Origin: Tillandsia leiboldiana
Taxonomy: Eukaryota > Streptophyta > Magnoliopsida > Poales > Bromeliaceae
NCBI GenBank assembly: GCA_029204045.2
Contig: CM055069.1
Location: 26,516,825 to 26,580,824 of the forward strand
Direction of reading: 5' to 3'
DNA length: 64,000 nucleotides
Made by a program: the position numbers and the translations under genes. How positions within the stretch are numbered: the first letter of the stretch is position 1; every line of letters starts with the position of its first letter. The notes under the pieces are model-generated. The model made no database searches. It was given only the letters and a program-made list of their open reading frames with translations, and was not told the origin of the DNA. Below, piece after piece: positions 44,652-56,248 of this stretch.

Positions 44652-46409
44652 TTCCTACAAAGAACACAATGCACTATGATTTGATCTTATAGGAAGGTTT
44701 AAACATGTCTAGGAAACATTCTAAACATGTCACAATTGATGATTCATCATTTAAAAATCATTTACATTAAAAGCCCTAATTCTCAATTTCTTTTATGCTA
44801 AGAACATATGAAAATGTTAGATTCAATCAAATAAGCATGAAAACATGAATCTAATTAGATAGAAAGCAACCATATATGTTCTAAACATGAATTAAGGGTA
44901 ATTTATGCAAGAGATTTCAATTAAAATAAGGATCTACTCAAAAATCCCTAAATAAAACATCAAAACCTAAAAACTAGGGTTTTGAAGTTAAAGAAAGCAA
45001 GATTAATGTAGAAACTAACAAATGAGAGCAACAAATCACTTGATCTTGAAGAGAAAACCCTTAGAGATGTTTTAGAGAGAGAGAGGAAGGGTTTTGAAGT
45101 GGGAGAGATGAGTTAAAAAACTTGGAGATTCGGAATATAAAGAATTCCAGATCGCGTACCGGTACAAGAAGTCGCGTACCGGTACGTAGTGTAAAAACCG
45201 AAAAACCTTCGTTCGGGATCCGGATTGACAGGCAGTGGGTGATCCGCATCCGCAAAGTAGTTCCGATACTAAAAATGTAGTACCGGTACGCAAGTGAAAA
45301 ACCAGAAAAATTCACATTCGGGATCCGGATTGGATTTTCTAATCCGGATTGGATTTTCAGGTACTAAAAAGCAGGTACCGGAACAACAGAGCCAAAGAGC
45401 AAAAATTTCTTGAAACAAATCCAAATTTTGAAATCTTTTCACATACCGATTTGTATACCATCAAGAAATCCATTTAAGTTCTTTGAAAAACAATGAATTC
45501 ACATAGATGTCATTCAATCCAATTAATTATAAAAATTAAAAAGATTTACTCCAAAATCATGAAAAATAAAGGTAAAACATTATAAACCGTTTTTCATGTT
45601 ATATTCATCAAACACAAGTCATCAAAAATAATCTTGAGATCCAAACTCTATCAAGATGTAACGGATTTACAAAGATGACTTACGGAGATTTCCGAGTGAC
45701 ATCAATCTTGAATTCTACCCTTTCAAATTGAGATAAGCACTAAAATACCTAAGGGTGGCTCTTTGAGCATCTTTTAACTATCCCACCTTATACCAACCAG
45801 GAGATTGTTCAAAATAAGAACTTTGAATTTAAATCTCCGAATGCTTCAACTAAACAAAATTTCATAAATATTTTTCAAGCATCCATAACATGTGGTAGCT
45901 TCACACACAAACCGGACGACCGGGGTGGCAGCTCTTTCCAACATGTGGTGGTAGTTTTCACACTCCTTTCGGATGTAACTCTTTCCACATCTTTTGCAAT
46001 TCATTTATTTACCCTTGTAAGAATGCAATCTCTTACGTGAAAGAATCAAATTCCAAATTTTAGTCTATTGGTTGTCTCACGTTTATCACAATGAATTCAC
46101 ACAACCGAGATAGATTAAGCATCTAAAGATCACACATGATTTCTAAAATTTGATGCTTATAATATCAAAAACTCCTATAATGAAGTATCTTCAAGATTAT
46201 GATTATGGAGTAAAGTTGATAATCCATATAAAATTAATTTGGAGTGAATAACCGTGAAGCCCCTTTTTTTTTTTATTCAATGCACTTGTTCATTAAAAAC
46301 CTTTTGTTCAAAAACATAAAAACAAAGAGCATTGAAAACATGTAATGCAGAGATTTAGAAAAATATGAAAGGAGAACCAATCAAAGCATTACATACAGTC
46401 ATAAGCTAT
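44652..46409 (-). promoter_or_regulatory. Spacer with putative internal promoter for the accessory ORF
   Basis: Reading on the minus strand: ccggtac and gggatccgg-type repeats at 45383-45155, a TATA-like tttatatt at about 45140-45133, a CT-rich start region (45095-45061), then a ~400-nt leader to Met 44651. The repeat words match those upstream of the TATA box in this element's own LTR. The rest (45400-46409) is AT-rich spacer that matches 12976-13498 plus 39804-40213. No coding is visible. Confidence 0.5.
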
Positions 46410-48365
46410 TTAGAACTTAAGACAAGGAAAGATATCACCTTTCCGAATCCAAAATCGCCGGATCTTGGGTTGTCTTGATTCGTTGTGGCCCGGAGGTAAT
46501 AGCTTTGACTGTTGGTCCACCTTAGGTCTTTGCCTCGCAATGATCCACTTGTATGATTGATGTTGTGGCTCGGACCTTTGGTGGGTTGAGTGAACTCCTT
46601 TGACTTGATGTATCTTTTGAGTCCGTTGAGTCCGCTCCGTAGATGAAGTTGCCGAAGATTTTTTCTTTCTCTTTTTCGAGCAATCCTTCACCAAATGTCC
46701 TTCAAGTCCACAAAGGTGACACGTTCTTCCTTTCAATTTGATTGTGGAACTTGAAGCATGCACAGCTTGATCCTTTTTAAAACCCAAACCAACCTTGCTT
46801 GTTTGACCTAATCCGCACATACAATCTAGTTTCTTGGAAACGGTTGAAAGCCTTTGTATGTCGGATTTGAGTTCATGAACTTGCTTGGTCAATGCTTGGT
46901 TGGTGACATGAATCTCCTCAAACTGTTTTTCTAGAAAACCAATCTTGTCCATATATGATTTAGCGTTTGTCTCCGATTGGTTTAGCTTTTCTTGGAGGAT
47001 TTTATTGTTATCCAATAAACGTCCTTGTTCCTCCTCGAGATCATGAAGTTTTATCTTTAAAGCTTGATTCTCGTCTTGAACTTCAAGTCGTTGCTTCCTC
47101 AACTTCTTAATATGTTTGGCCATCTTCTTTGATTCCGTAAGAAGTTGTTGATATGCCTCAACGAGTTCTTCTTCGTCCGACTCCCCCTCACTTGATGACT
47201 CTCCGCCGGTTGTTGATGTTTCATACAAAATCAAAGGAGTAGAGTCAGTGACTAAAGATGATAAACACAAATTAGAAGAGGGAATTTGAGAGGCACGAAA
47301 AGCAACGGCATTTTCCTCTTTACTTGAGGTCGATTCATTAGAAGTAGAATCGTCCCAAGTTTTCGCCTGCAAAGCCTTCTTTTTATATAATTTCGGAGAA
47401 GGACAATCCGTTGAAATATGGCCGTAGCCTTTGCATCTATAACATCGAATTTCCCCTTCGAATTCATCTTTTTTCTTAGAAGGTTTTGCAAGGCTTTTGA
47501 GGTTAGAGGATTTAGAACTCGATGATCCTTTAGATGGTTTCGTGGATGAAGATCCATCGGTTCGATTCTTCCAAAATTTCTGACGAAATTTCTTTACGAT
47601 CCGCGCCAATTGTTCTTCAAAATCGGCAAAAGAGATTTCATCGTCGGAACTTGATTCGCTATCTTCTTCCTTTGTTGATTTGAATGCAATACCTGTAAGC
47701 TTAGAAGAAGACTTGGAAGAAACTTGATTAGTAGGAAAAGTCATTTCATAAGTTTGCAAAGCACCTACTAATTCCTCTACACTCATCTCATCCGGATGAC
47801 TAACGGTTTCAATGGCGGTAACTTTTGCCCTAAACCGTTCCGGAAGAGTCCGAAGTATCTTTCTTACAATTCTCGACTCCGAGATCTTTTCTCCTAAATT
47901 AGCACAAGTATTGATCACATCTTGAAGTCTAGTGTAATAATCTGTAAACAATTCATGCTCTTCCATATGAATAGAGTCAAATTGACTTGTAAGCATCTGG
48001 AGCTTTTGAATTTTTACAAGATTAGTACCCTCATGTGTAATTTTGAGAATATCCCAAATTTCCTTCGCGGTTTCACACGCGGAAATTCTTGTGAACTCAG
48101 TCGAGGAAAGAGAGTTAAATAGAGCGTTCATACCTTTCCCATTGTAAGAAGATCTTTCGAGTTCCTCTTTGGACCATCTAGAGCGAGGTTTTGGGGTAGT
48201 AGAATTTCCTACTTCCTCAACAGGATGCACCCAACCGTATTCCACGGATTGCCATACCCGCTCATCAATTGCGATGAGAAAAGCCCTCATCCGCACTTTC
48301 CAATAAGCATAATTAGTCCCATCAAAAAGAGGAGGTGTAAAAATATAACCACTTTCACCCGACAT
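46410..48365 (-). CDS. gag: Copia gag polyprotein (Sirevirus-like), intact
   Basis: Structural protein that assembles the virus-like particle and binds the element's RNA. The start is set at the Met of MSGESGYIF, 48365, because the longer frame to 48422 runs through the PBS into the LTR; this gives 651 residues. Residues ~1-240 form the Copia gag region (PPLFDGTNYAYWKVRMRAFL, then VWQSVEYGW, typical of Sirevirus gag). Around residue 305 is a CX2CX4HX4C knuckle (CYRCKGYGHISTDC), and around 548 a second one (CHLCGLEGHLVKDC). Between them, about 400-530, is a long coiled coil rich in Glu, Lys and Leu heptads; extended coiled-coil C-termini are known in Sirevirus gag. No protease follows. The frame is uninterrupted, so the protein may still be functional, or was until recently. 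Confidence 0.9.
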   Translation of the reverse strand: MSGESGYIFTPPLFDGTNYAYWKVRMRAFLIAIDERVWQSVEYGWVHPVEEVGNSTTPKPRSRWSKEELERSSYNGKGMNALFNSLSSTEFTRISACETAKEIWDILKITHEGTNLVKIQKLQMLTSQFDSIHMEEHELFTDYYTRLQDVINTCANLGEKISESRIVRKILRTLPERFRAKVTAIETVSHPDEMSVEELVGALQTYEMTFPTNQVSSKSSSKLTGIAFKSTKEEDSESSSDDEISFADFEEQLARIVKKFRQKFWKNRTDGSSSTKPSKGSSSSKSSNLKSLAKPSKKKDEFEGEIRCYRCKGYGHISTDCPSPKLYKKKALQAKTWDDSTSNESTSSKEENAVAFRASQIPSSNLCLSSLVTDSTPLILYETSTTGGESSSEGESDEEELVEAYQQLLTESKKMAKHIKKLRKQRLEVQDENQALKIKLHDLEEEQGRLLDNNKILQEKLNQSETNAKSYMDKIGFLEKQFEEIHVTNQALTKQVHELKSDIQRLSTVSKKLDCMCGLGQTSKVGLGFKKDQAVHASSSTIKLKGRTCHLCGLEGHLVKDCSKKRKKKSSATSSTERTQRTQKIHQVKGVHSTHQRSEPQHQSYKWIIARQRPKVDQQSKLLPPGHNESRQPKIRRFWIRKGDIFPCLKF

Positions 48366-48384
48366 GATAGATAAACCTAAAACT

Positions 48385-48397
48385 CGCTCCGATACCA
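48385..48397 (-). other. PBS (tRNA-iMet type) of the pol-less Copia
   Basis: Minus strand tggtatcggagcg, two bases from the LTR end at 48400. It differs from the usual tggtatcagagc by one base. Confidence 0.85.
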
Positions 48398-48399
48398 AT

Positions 48400-49678
48400 T
48401 GTTGGTTTTTAAGGATCCACAAGGATCTAAATAGGTACTATCAAACAACTAGAGGGGGGGTGAATAGGTGTAATACTTATAAAACCAAATCTCAGTGCAA
48501 AATAAAAACCAATGCGGAAATAAAAAACAGCACACCGAGATATACGTGGAAACTCCAATCCAGGAGAAAAACCACGGGACCAACACACAATAACAATCCA
48601 CTAAGAATAGAAGAATAACAAGGTGATTACCGACTCCACGGACTCAAACCCCTCCTTCAGCTTCTTCGGACCTTGCGCTCACCGATCGGACGTCCGCGCA
48701 ATAACAATCCACTAAGAAAAGAAGAATAACAAGGTGATTACCGTCTCCACGGATTCAACCCCTCCTTCAACTTCTTCGGACCTTGCGCTCCACCGATTGC
48801 ACGTCCACTGCACACGTTCGAATCTACGAACGCCACTCGAATCCACGAGCACACGTTTCAAATCCACGAAACGCCTTCAACACATCGAATCCACGATGCT
48901 ACGTCGAATCCACGACGCAAATAGCCGATAAAGAATATAGGCTCCGATGGTGATCCTTTGCTTAGATTCTCATTGTGGAACCGTAGAAGAAATCTCTAAG
49001 CAAAGACTAGATCAATTCGACAAAAGATAGATCTTGGAAGAACCGTCGAATTGACCTAAAAGAGGCGAAAGAGAAGAACGGTAAAAACCAGCCTCTAGGG
49101 TTGCTCTCGAGTGTTTCTCAATTGATCGGTTAGTATCGAGAAACCCTAAGAGTCTATTTATAACCCTTGGAAAAAGATAAAAGTCGGTTTAGTAATTTTA
49201 TCCCGATAGGGCATTGTGTACCGGTACCAAATAACGTGTTCCGGTACGCAGTGGTGCAAACACAGATTTTTCTATTGTGTTCCGGTACGCGAGTCCGTGT
49301 TCCGGTACGCAATGCAATTTACAGAAAATTTTGTGTCGGGTTTGAGGAACTCAAAGTGTGGTTCCGGTACTCAATGTAAAAACTGATTTTTCCAAGATAA
49401 GCTTTATCCAAAACAAACCTAGTACCGGAATCCAAACTTAAAAAAGATTGTAAGTTAAATCCAAGTTCCTAAAACCAGTCTAAACCGAGTTTCAATCATT
49501 CCCAGATTCCAATGATTATAAATGAACTTAAATCACCATGGTTTACTTAACCATACCTGAGTGTTATCTTGAGCTCATGTTGAATCTTCAATGAGTCTTC
49601 GAAAGCCGATTTGACAATTTGTTCCCTTTAAGACTCCGACTCAACTTACGAAATATGCCAACACAAAAAGCCGTAACA
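48400..49678 (-). repeat. 5' LTR of the pol-less Copia
   Basis: 1279 bp, about 99% identical by eye to 41360-42639. TATA box at 49153-49165 (minus). Confidence 0.92.
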
Positions 49679-50927
49679 GGTTGAACCACATAAACTTCTT
49701 CATTTAAATAACCATTTAAAAATGCGCCCTTTACGTCCATTTGAAAAAGTTTGATTTTAAAATGACAAGCAATCACAAAGAGTATACGAATGGACTCGAG
49801 ACGGGCAACCGGGACGAAAGTCTCATCAAAGTCTATGCCCTCAACCTGTGAGTAACCCTGAGCAACCAATCTTGCTTTGTTCCTCACAGCGATACCATCC
49901 TCATTTTTCTTGTTCTTAAAGATCCACTTAGTACCAATGATATTTTGTTGCTTAGGGGGCTTAGTTAATTCCCAAACTTTGTTCCATTCAAATTGATTGA
50001 GCTCTTCTTGCATTGCTTCAATCCAATAATCATCTTGAAGGGCTTCATCAATGTTCTTGGGTTCAATCATGGAGACATAACATGCAACTCCACATTCCAA
50101 TTGTCTCCGAATTCGGACTCCTTGTGGATCTTCAATAATATTCGATTCCGGATGATCTTTGGAGATTCGAAGAGTTTGAGGTATAGGAGTACTCAAGGAG
50201 ACATGCGATGAATAATGTAAAGTGGATGGACTTGAAGTGTCATGTGATGCATCAAGATTAGAAGATTTATCATGCATAGATGCAACATTATCAACAAATA
50301 ATTCATCATCAAGAGACATATCAAGAGTAGATTTATCAGGAAAAAAATGAGAAGCTTCATCTACTTTAACATTTATGGATTCTATCATCGTTTTAGATTC
50401 AAGATTGTATACTCGATATGCTCTACTATTTGTAGAATAACCAAGAAAAATTTCTTCGTCACTACGAGAGTTGAATTTTTCAAGATTTTCACGGTTATGT
50501 AAAATATAACAACGACTCCCGAAAATACAAAAATACTTGATATTCGGTTTTTTACTGAACCATAGTTCATATGGAGTATCTAAAGTACCCGGGCGCAAAT
50601 AGATTTGATTGATCACATAGACCGCGGTGTTAACTACTTAGCCCAAAAGTATAAAGAAAGTTTCCGGCTATGAAGCATAACACGCGCCATCTCCTGTACA
50701 ACTCTATTTTTGCGCTCGACTACACCGTTCTGTTGCGGTGTATAAGGTGCGGAGAATTCATATTTTATGCCGTTTGAAGAGCAAAAATCGATAAATATAG
50801 AATTTATAAATTCTCCACCTCTATTATTGCGAACACAAACAATTTTTTCATTTTTCTCATTCATAATACGATGAAAAATATCATGAAAAGAATCGAAAGT
50901 ATCCGCTTTCTCTTTAAAAAATGCTAC
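49679..50927 (-). pseudogene. Copia pol: integrase core and C-terminus, RT N-terminal half (outer Copia)
   Basis: Integrase core end (50927-50634): CVRNNRGGEF where the family has an Asp in R-S-D-x-G-G-E-F, so the second catalytic Asp is replaced by Asn; YTPQQNGVVERKNR keeps the catalytic Glu. After FWAK at 50634 there is a stop and a one-base shift, then VNTAVYVINQ continues. The C-terminal part (to about 50250) has the GKxP-like 'PYELWFSKKPNIKYF' region. RT starts near 50060 (WIEAMQEELNQFEWNKVWEL, GTKWIFKNK, RLVAQGYSQ, DVKGAFLNGYL) and is cut after YVVQP at 49679 by the ggttg insertion site. RT resumes at 41359. Confidence 0.9.
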
Positions 50928-50961
50928 TGTCACGCCCCGAGTCCAAAAACTAGTGTATAAA

Positions 50962-50993
<32 letters not shown>

Positions 50994-53900
50994 GAGTTGC
51001 AAAAACAACCAGGGCAATGACAGACCGCCACATATATAGAAGAGTCCCAATCCCCAATGGAATTGAGCCTTTTCTATATATGCACGGCTAGCTTGGCAAC
51101 AATCATCAGAGTACTAACTACGTACAACTACATGCAAAAGTTACAATTAACTTTACAATTATTTACATCTGAATTACAACTCTTTCCTTTAACATCAAAT
51201 AATACATGAACTTTCGGCTGTCCAGGGTCAACATCTAACACGGAATCTCACCAACACGTCCCGACATCCCAGCACCCGCTCGGCCTGAAAAACAGTCACC
51301 CGAGGGTGTGAGACACACCGGAGTGTATCCCAGTGGGCACGACGAGTCGAGAAATAGCAGATCGTACCTACTGGTATACAATACTAGAGGATAGTAATAA
51401 TCAGGGGTTAGGGTAAAGCAGATATATAACTGGTGCTGTAAAGAAAGCAAAACTTATAATCTGGGCACGAGCATGGTAGATAATTTTACCAGAATTTAAA
51501 ACAGGACAAACATGTATTAGGATAATCAACGCATCAAGGAGTTAGGACAATCAGCAAGATAACAATGAAACTATAATCAAGGCATCAAGGAGTTAGGACA
51601 ATCAGCAATATAACAATGAGATTATAATCAAGGCATCAAGGAATTAGGACAATCAGCAATATAGGTAGATAACTAGAAGCCAGATCAAAGAATCAAAAAA
51701 ATCATGTTAAAGCAACTTAACAACACATGCATCAAATAGATGAAAACACAAAGACCCAATCACAAGCTACCATATTGGCCTTCTCAAGACCTCAGGCAAG
51801 GCTGCCCACTTGGCACCACCAGGTTGACATTCCCCAAACTAGGGTCACGGGTTGCCTCAGCTAACCACTTTACCGGTAAAGTACACCGCTACGGGGGATC
51901 AGTCCGCTAGTGTACGTGAAGAACAACGGTGCGGGCGAATCATGTGCAAATGCTCAAACTGGCGGTCCACTGACCGGGTAATCGGCAACAAGCCGGGAAA
52001 TCCCCACTGGGATGCAATAACCAAATCAACTGAATCTCAACTCATATGCAAGACCAAGGCAAATCTCAACTCAGCATAAGCTCAACCGAAAAACACAACT
52101 CAATCATGCAGACCAACCAAATAATACAAAACTTAAACACATATTTTTAAGAAAACTATTTTGAAAAGTCCACACCCCGAAGAGCATTGCCCTCGTCCTA
52201 TCAAACAAGAACAGACTCAGGCGACACTACGAAGCTTGGGTTTCCAAACCTCGCAGAGCAATTGCCTTTGTCCTATCAAACAAGAACAGACTCCGGCGAC
52301 CCTACGAAGCTCGGTAAAAACATCAGTTAAACAAATCTATGTGCTCAGCAGTGTATCATTTGATCGACAGGACAAACAGGCTTACTCATCAACCATGGAA
52401 ATGTTCCAAGATAAGATATAAATACCAGATGCACTAAGAATAATCATGTAAGGCAGAATAGAACTGATAACAGGCGTAGCTCAACTATCAGATGACCAAA
52501 CAGGCATGGCAATATGTAGAGCAATAATATAACCACTGGAAACAACTAATCAGCAGATATGGTAAAGATCACTAAAGAAGATCATAATCAGGCATAAAGC
52601 AGGTATGACGTAGCAAATAACTGAATCAAAGGAAGGGCAGGCTCAAGCATTGGTAGATCAATATAATAATCAAGCATAGGAGTGCAACTACGAAATGGCC
52701 AATCAGTCAAAGCAACTAACAGCAATATATATTGCAACCAAAGGCAGACAGGCTCAAGATAAACTAGGTTACCAAAAACAGGAGTCCAACCAATACCGTA
52801 CACCGAGGGCCGAAAAGATCTCGGACCGAAGTTAAACCCACCTGATATATCGCAGGCGACTATTTGTATCAACAGATCACTTGAAAACCAGATGTAGATC
52901 GAACAGACCTGAATTAAACATATTGTTCAGGAATTAACTTAACTTTTAATCTAACAGTTTCAAATCAACTTAAAACCTCTTTTTAGCACTGTTTTCGCTC
53001 GTTCTTTTTACTGGAAATTCATTTTAACGAACCGTCACTTCCAGCAGGTGACATTTATCTTGCTGAACACCGTGCTCACCAATTTGCGGCAGCACGGAAC
53101 CCGAGGAAAACTTCGGGTCATAAAACTCTCCTCTAACATAGCCCTTTTTGCATTTTTGTTTCTCCGAGACTTCCAACTCTGTTTTTAACGCGAGCATCGC
53201 GTTCAGTGACCCCAAAATACCCAGGAGTACACTTTTACAATTTTCCAAACAGACCCTAACACTGTTTTTAATCAATTATTGCATTAAGGCTTGGTTATGA
53301 CTCATCTTTGAATCCACATATTTTCAGACAAAACTTTCTATATCAAACCATCTCTGGATAATGCCAGGATCACAGGGCTTGCCCTAGATGCAGCACAGGT
53401 TTGCTGGTTCAACCCGAACCAAGCCCTTGCTCTCACATAAGTTCACAATGCACCAACCACTTGTCCACACAGATCAAGATTGATCTGAAGTGAGCATCAA
53501 GCTCAGGGGACCTTCCTGAGTAAGTTTGATATACAACTTGAAGCTTAATTCTGCCTCGAAGTTCTTTGAGACATTTCCTCAAACACTTGGCATGCACCAT
53601 ATATACAAAGCTTCACAACAACTTCCCCGAGTTGGTTCTCAGCCAATTCTGCACCTTAAGCCCTCAAACTTGGAAGGAAAGTTTCCACATAACTTCCTCT
53701 ACAACTCCTGCAAGCCTGGGGCATCTTTGCACCCATGGTTGGCTGCGGGCAAGGTGGAGAAGATGACTCCATTGCTTTGAAATTCGTGACCAGCAACCTA
53801 AGGCATCTGGGATCAAATGACTTGGCCAACTAGGTGCTAAATCACTCAAGAAAACTTTCTGTGCCAGTGGCCGGCAACAAAACACGGCGGCGACGGCGGT

Positions 53901-55570
53901 GGAGCAAAGCTCCATTTCGAGCTTTCTTCAACAATGGCAACTTTGCTATTGTCCGCTTTAAGGTGCAAAGAACAGCACCACAAGCTTTCTAGCAAGCTTT
54001 TGAGAAGCTCTGGCCATGTCCCTGTCGTCGGAGATCGCCGGACGGCCGGCCGCCATTAACGGCCTCAAACTCGGGTCAACCATGGCACCCACCATTTCGG
54101 GCTGCATGGTTGCCATGCAAAAGCATGGGTGGATACCCCTCGACTCAATAAAGCTTCCTGTACATGTGGCCGGCGGTGGGAAGCCTCGCCGGCGCCGGAG
54201 CAACAAGCTCGGCCGAAGGGGTCATCTTCCCCAAACTAGGGCACTTCCGCACCACCTCCACACAGCATCAAAACACTCCAAATTTGGAGGGAAGCAAGAA
54301 CAGGTCAATAGGAAGAAGACCATCACTTTACTTTTCATTAAAAATCGCCGTAAGCAAAGAAAGCTCGGGGCGGAGCTCCGGCGGTGCAACTTGGCCGCCG
54401 GCCAACCGGAGCTTTTCCCATTTCATGGGTGGTCTGGAAATAATCCTTAGGCTATAGGGAAGATACTTCCAAAGGTCTTGGGTCTGAAAAACCATTGGAT
54501 CAATAGGACTCACCTCGCCGGAGTTGGAGAAGATGAGGAAGAAGCCGGTTCTCTCCACGGCCACGCGCAGCCTCCAGCAAGCTCGGGTTTGCTCACCTGG
54601 AAGCAGAAGAACTCCCAGAAGTCCAGGAACCCTAGTTGGAGCAACTTCTCTCCAATCCTCACCCTTCTCTCTCACTCGGATTTTTTTTTTTCAATGGGGT
54701 GATCTCCCTCGGCCACCCCAGCATCCGAGGCTTATGAGGAATAACTCTTGGGAGTTAGGAAATCCCAAGAGCCACCTCGTGTAACCTCCACGGGCAGACC
54801 AAGAGACACCTTTGCATAAATGCTAGATTTTGCAATTTTGCAAAATAACCCTTGTACAAGAAACCCTAAGCCTTAAGGACCCAGCTGTAGCTCACAATTG
54901 CATTCAGAACCTTAGTGAATTAAGCTTGTTAATTTTGATACATAAAATATTAAGGTTTCTTCAAAAATACCCACTTTTTCGGCACCTTTCACGCATTTCG
55001 AGACAATCCGGTCACCGTTTTGCGAAGCGGACTTCGCCACGACGTCCGGCTCGTCGAGACCTGTCAGGTAGCGTGTTTGTTTGGTTCGTTCGACGCCCGG
55101 ATTAAAAGTCGTTCCATAAAGTTCGACTCAATATAGCGCGTGGCACGTACTTCGATGCACCCGGGTCGCCAAACGCGAAATCCGTCAGTGCCATTGCGCT
55201 CAGAACGTCGAAAATAGCTAGGATCCATTACTCATACCTCTAGGTTAAAACTCTAGATAGTGGTTCGGCCATTAGTGAAAGCGAGGGATTAAAAACCGAG
55301 GGTTACTATTCACTTTAAGTCGCGGGGCCCGCTTTTTGATTTCTGATTTCTGGAAGATCCGACCGTCGGATCGAAAACATATGAATATGAAACTTCTATG
55401 TTTCGACGAGACGATCGCAATGGTGATCTCGGATTTTCCAGATCAGACCCCGATCAAAAGTCGACATTTTAGGGCCACTGTTGCACTACTATCTACTAAT
55501 TTTTGCTATTTAAATAATTCTGAAAATTATTTAAACCTGAATTCTGGATTTTAAAATCATGGTTACTACA
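50928..55570 (-). repeat. 3' LTR of the minimal large-LTR element
   Basis: Plus strand tgtcacgccccgagtcc ... atggttactaca. A poly-T run lies near 50962-50987. Structured block 2 is at 51026-51088 and block 1 at 51846-51920. The dyad gatccgaccgtcggatc is at 55356-55372. Open frames of 60-144 aa inside are repeated in both LTRs and have no recognisable domain. Confidence 0.93.
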
Positions 55571-56173
55571 TCACTCACCACTTTAAGAAGTTTCGTCCCC
55601 GAAACTTAAACTTAACTAATCCACTATTACGCCTCTAATAGGTTCACAGTAGTGACAATCAGTCACAAAATATTGACAACTCTCAGATTACTCATTTAGA
55701 CCCAATCTGAATATTCCCCGTTTACAGGGCAGAGTATTTCTCAGTTCTTTCGGAAGTACGTTGTCGGCCGCCAACGTGCTTACCAAAAGAAAGGCGAAAT
55801 ACCATAGATCTGTCGCCAACCACTAGTTGGGGACACAACTCACATCTGAAGGTACATCACATACCTTCCTACACAGTCTCTATGTCGATAATATAACCTT
55901 TACCAAATGTCACTACCATTACGGGGTCAATCTTTGAACCACAAGTACGGATCTGAGCCCTCTGGCTCCACTGAAACATCAATCCCACGGTCGAAACCAT
56001 GACCGCGACTACTCTTCACTAACAACGATTCTCAAAACCCGAATACGAAACACATCTAAGTTCCAAACCACTATTCCGAAACCCAGCGCTCTCTCGTGAC
56101 CACAAGTCATCCTAGAGTTCGTTCCTAGCCAAACCTAGACATCGTATTCCTATTTCTCTGATACCATCTAATC
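55571..56173 (-). other. 603-bp internal region: PPT, leader hairpin and PBS
   Basis: From the left: a PPT-side purine tract and the motif aagtttcggggacgaaactt (minus) at about 55571-55606; non-coding leader; stem-loop 55755-55780 (stem agtacgttg/caacgtgct with one G-T pair, RNA loop G-CGGCCG-A); and a tRNA-iMet PBS, minus strand tggtatcagaga at 56155-56166. There is no coding capacity. Confidence 0.88.
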
Positions 56174-56204
56174 TGTCACGCCCCGAGTCCAAAAACTAGT
56201 GTAT

Positions 56205-56248
<44 letters not shown>

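Larger units (their letters stand above)
41360..49678 (-). mobile_element. Pol-less Sirevirus-like Copia element (gag plus accessory ORF)
   Basis: Borders: LTRs 41360-42639 and 48400-49678, TSD ggttg (41355-41359, 49679-49683). Internal length is 5760 bp. In order it carries PBS, gag, a 1.76-kb spacer with an internal promoter-like block, the accessory ORF, a cluster of PPT-like tracts and the PPT. No protease, integrase, RT or RNase H is present, and the spacer has no trace of them. I count about 14 substitutions and one indel between the LTRs by eye, so it moved recently using another element's pol. Confidence 0.9.

Noticed and set aside
54016..54450. 144-aa plus-strand frame, repeated at 59271-59705
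   Set aside because: Antisense to the minus-strand element within its LTR. No domain recognised, and its duplication is explained by the LTR pair.
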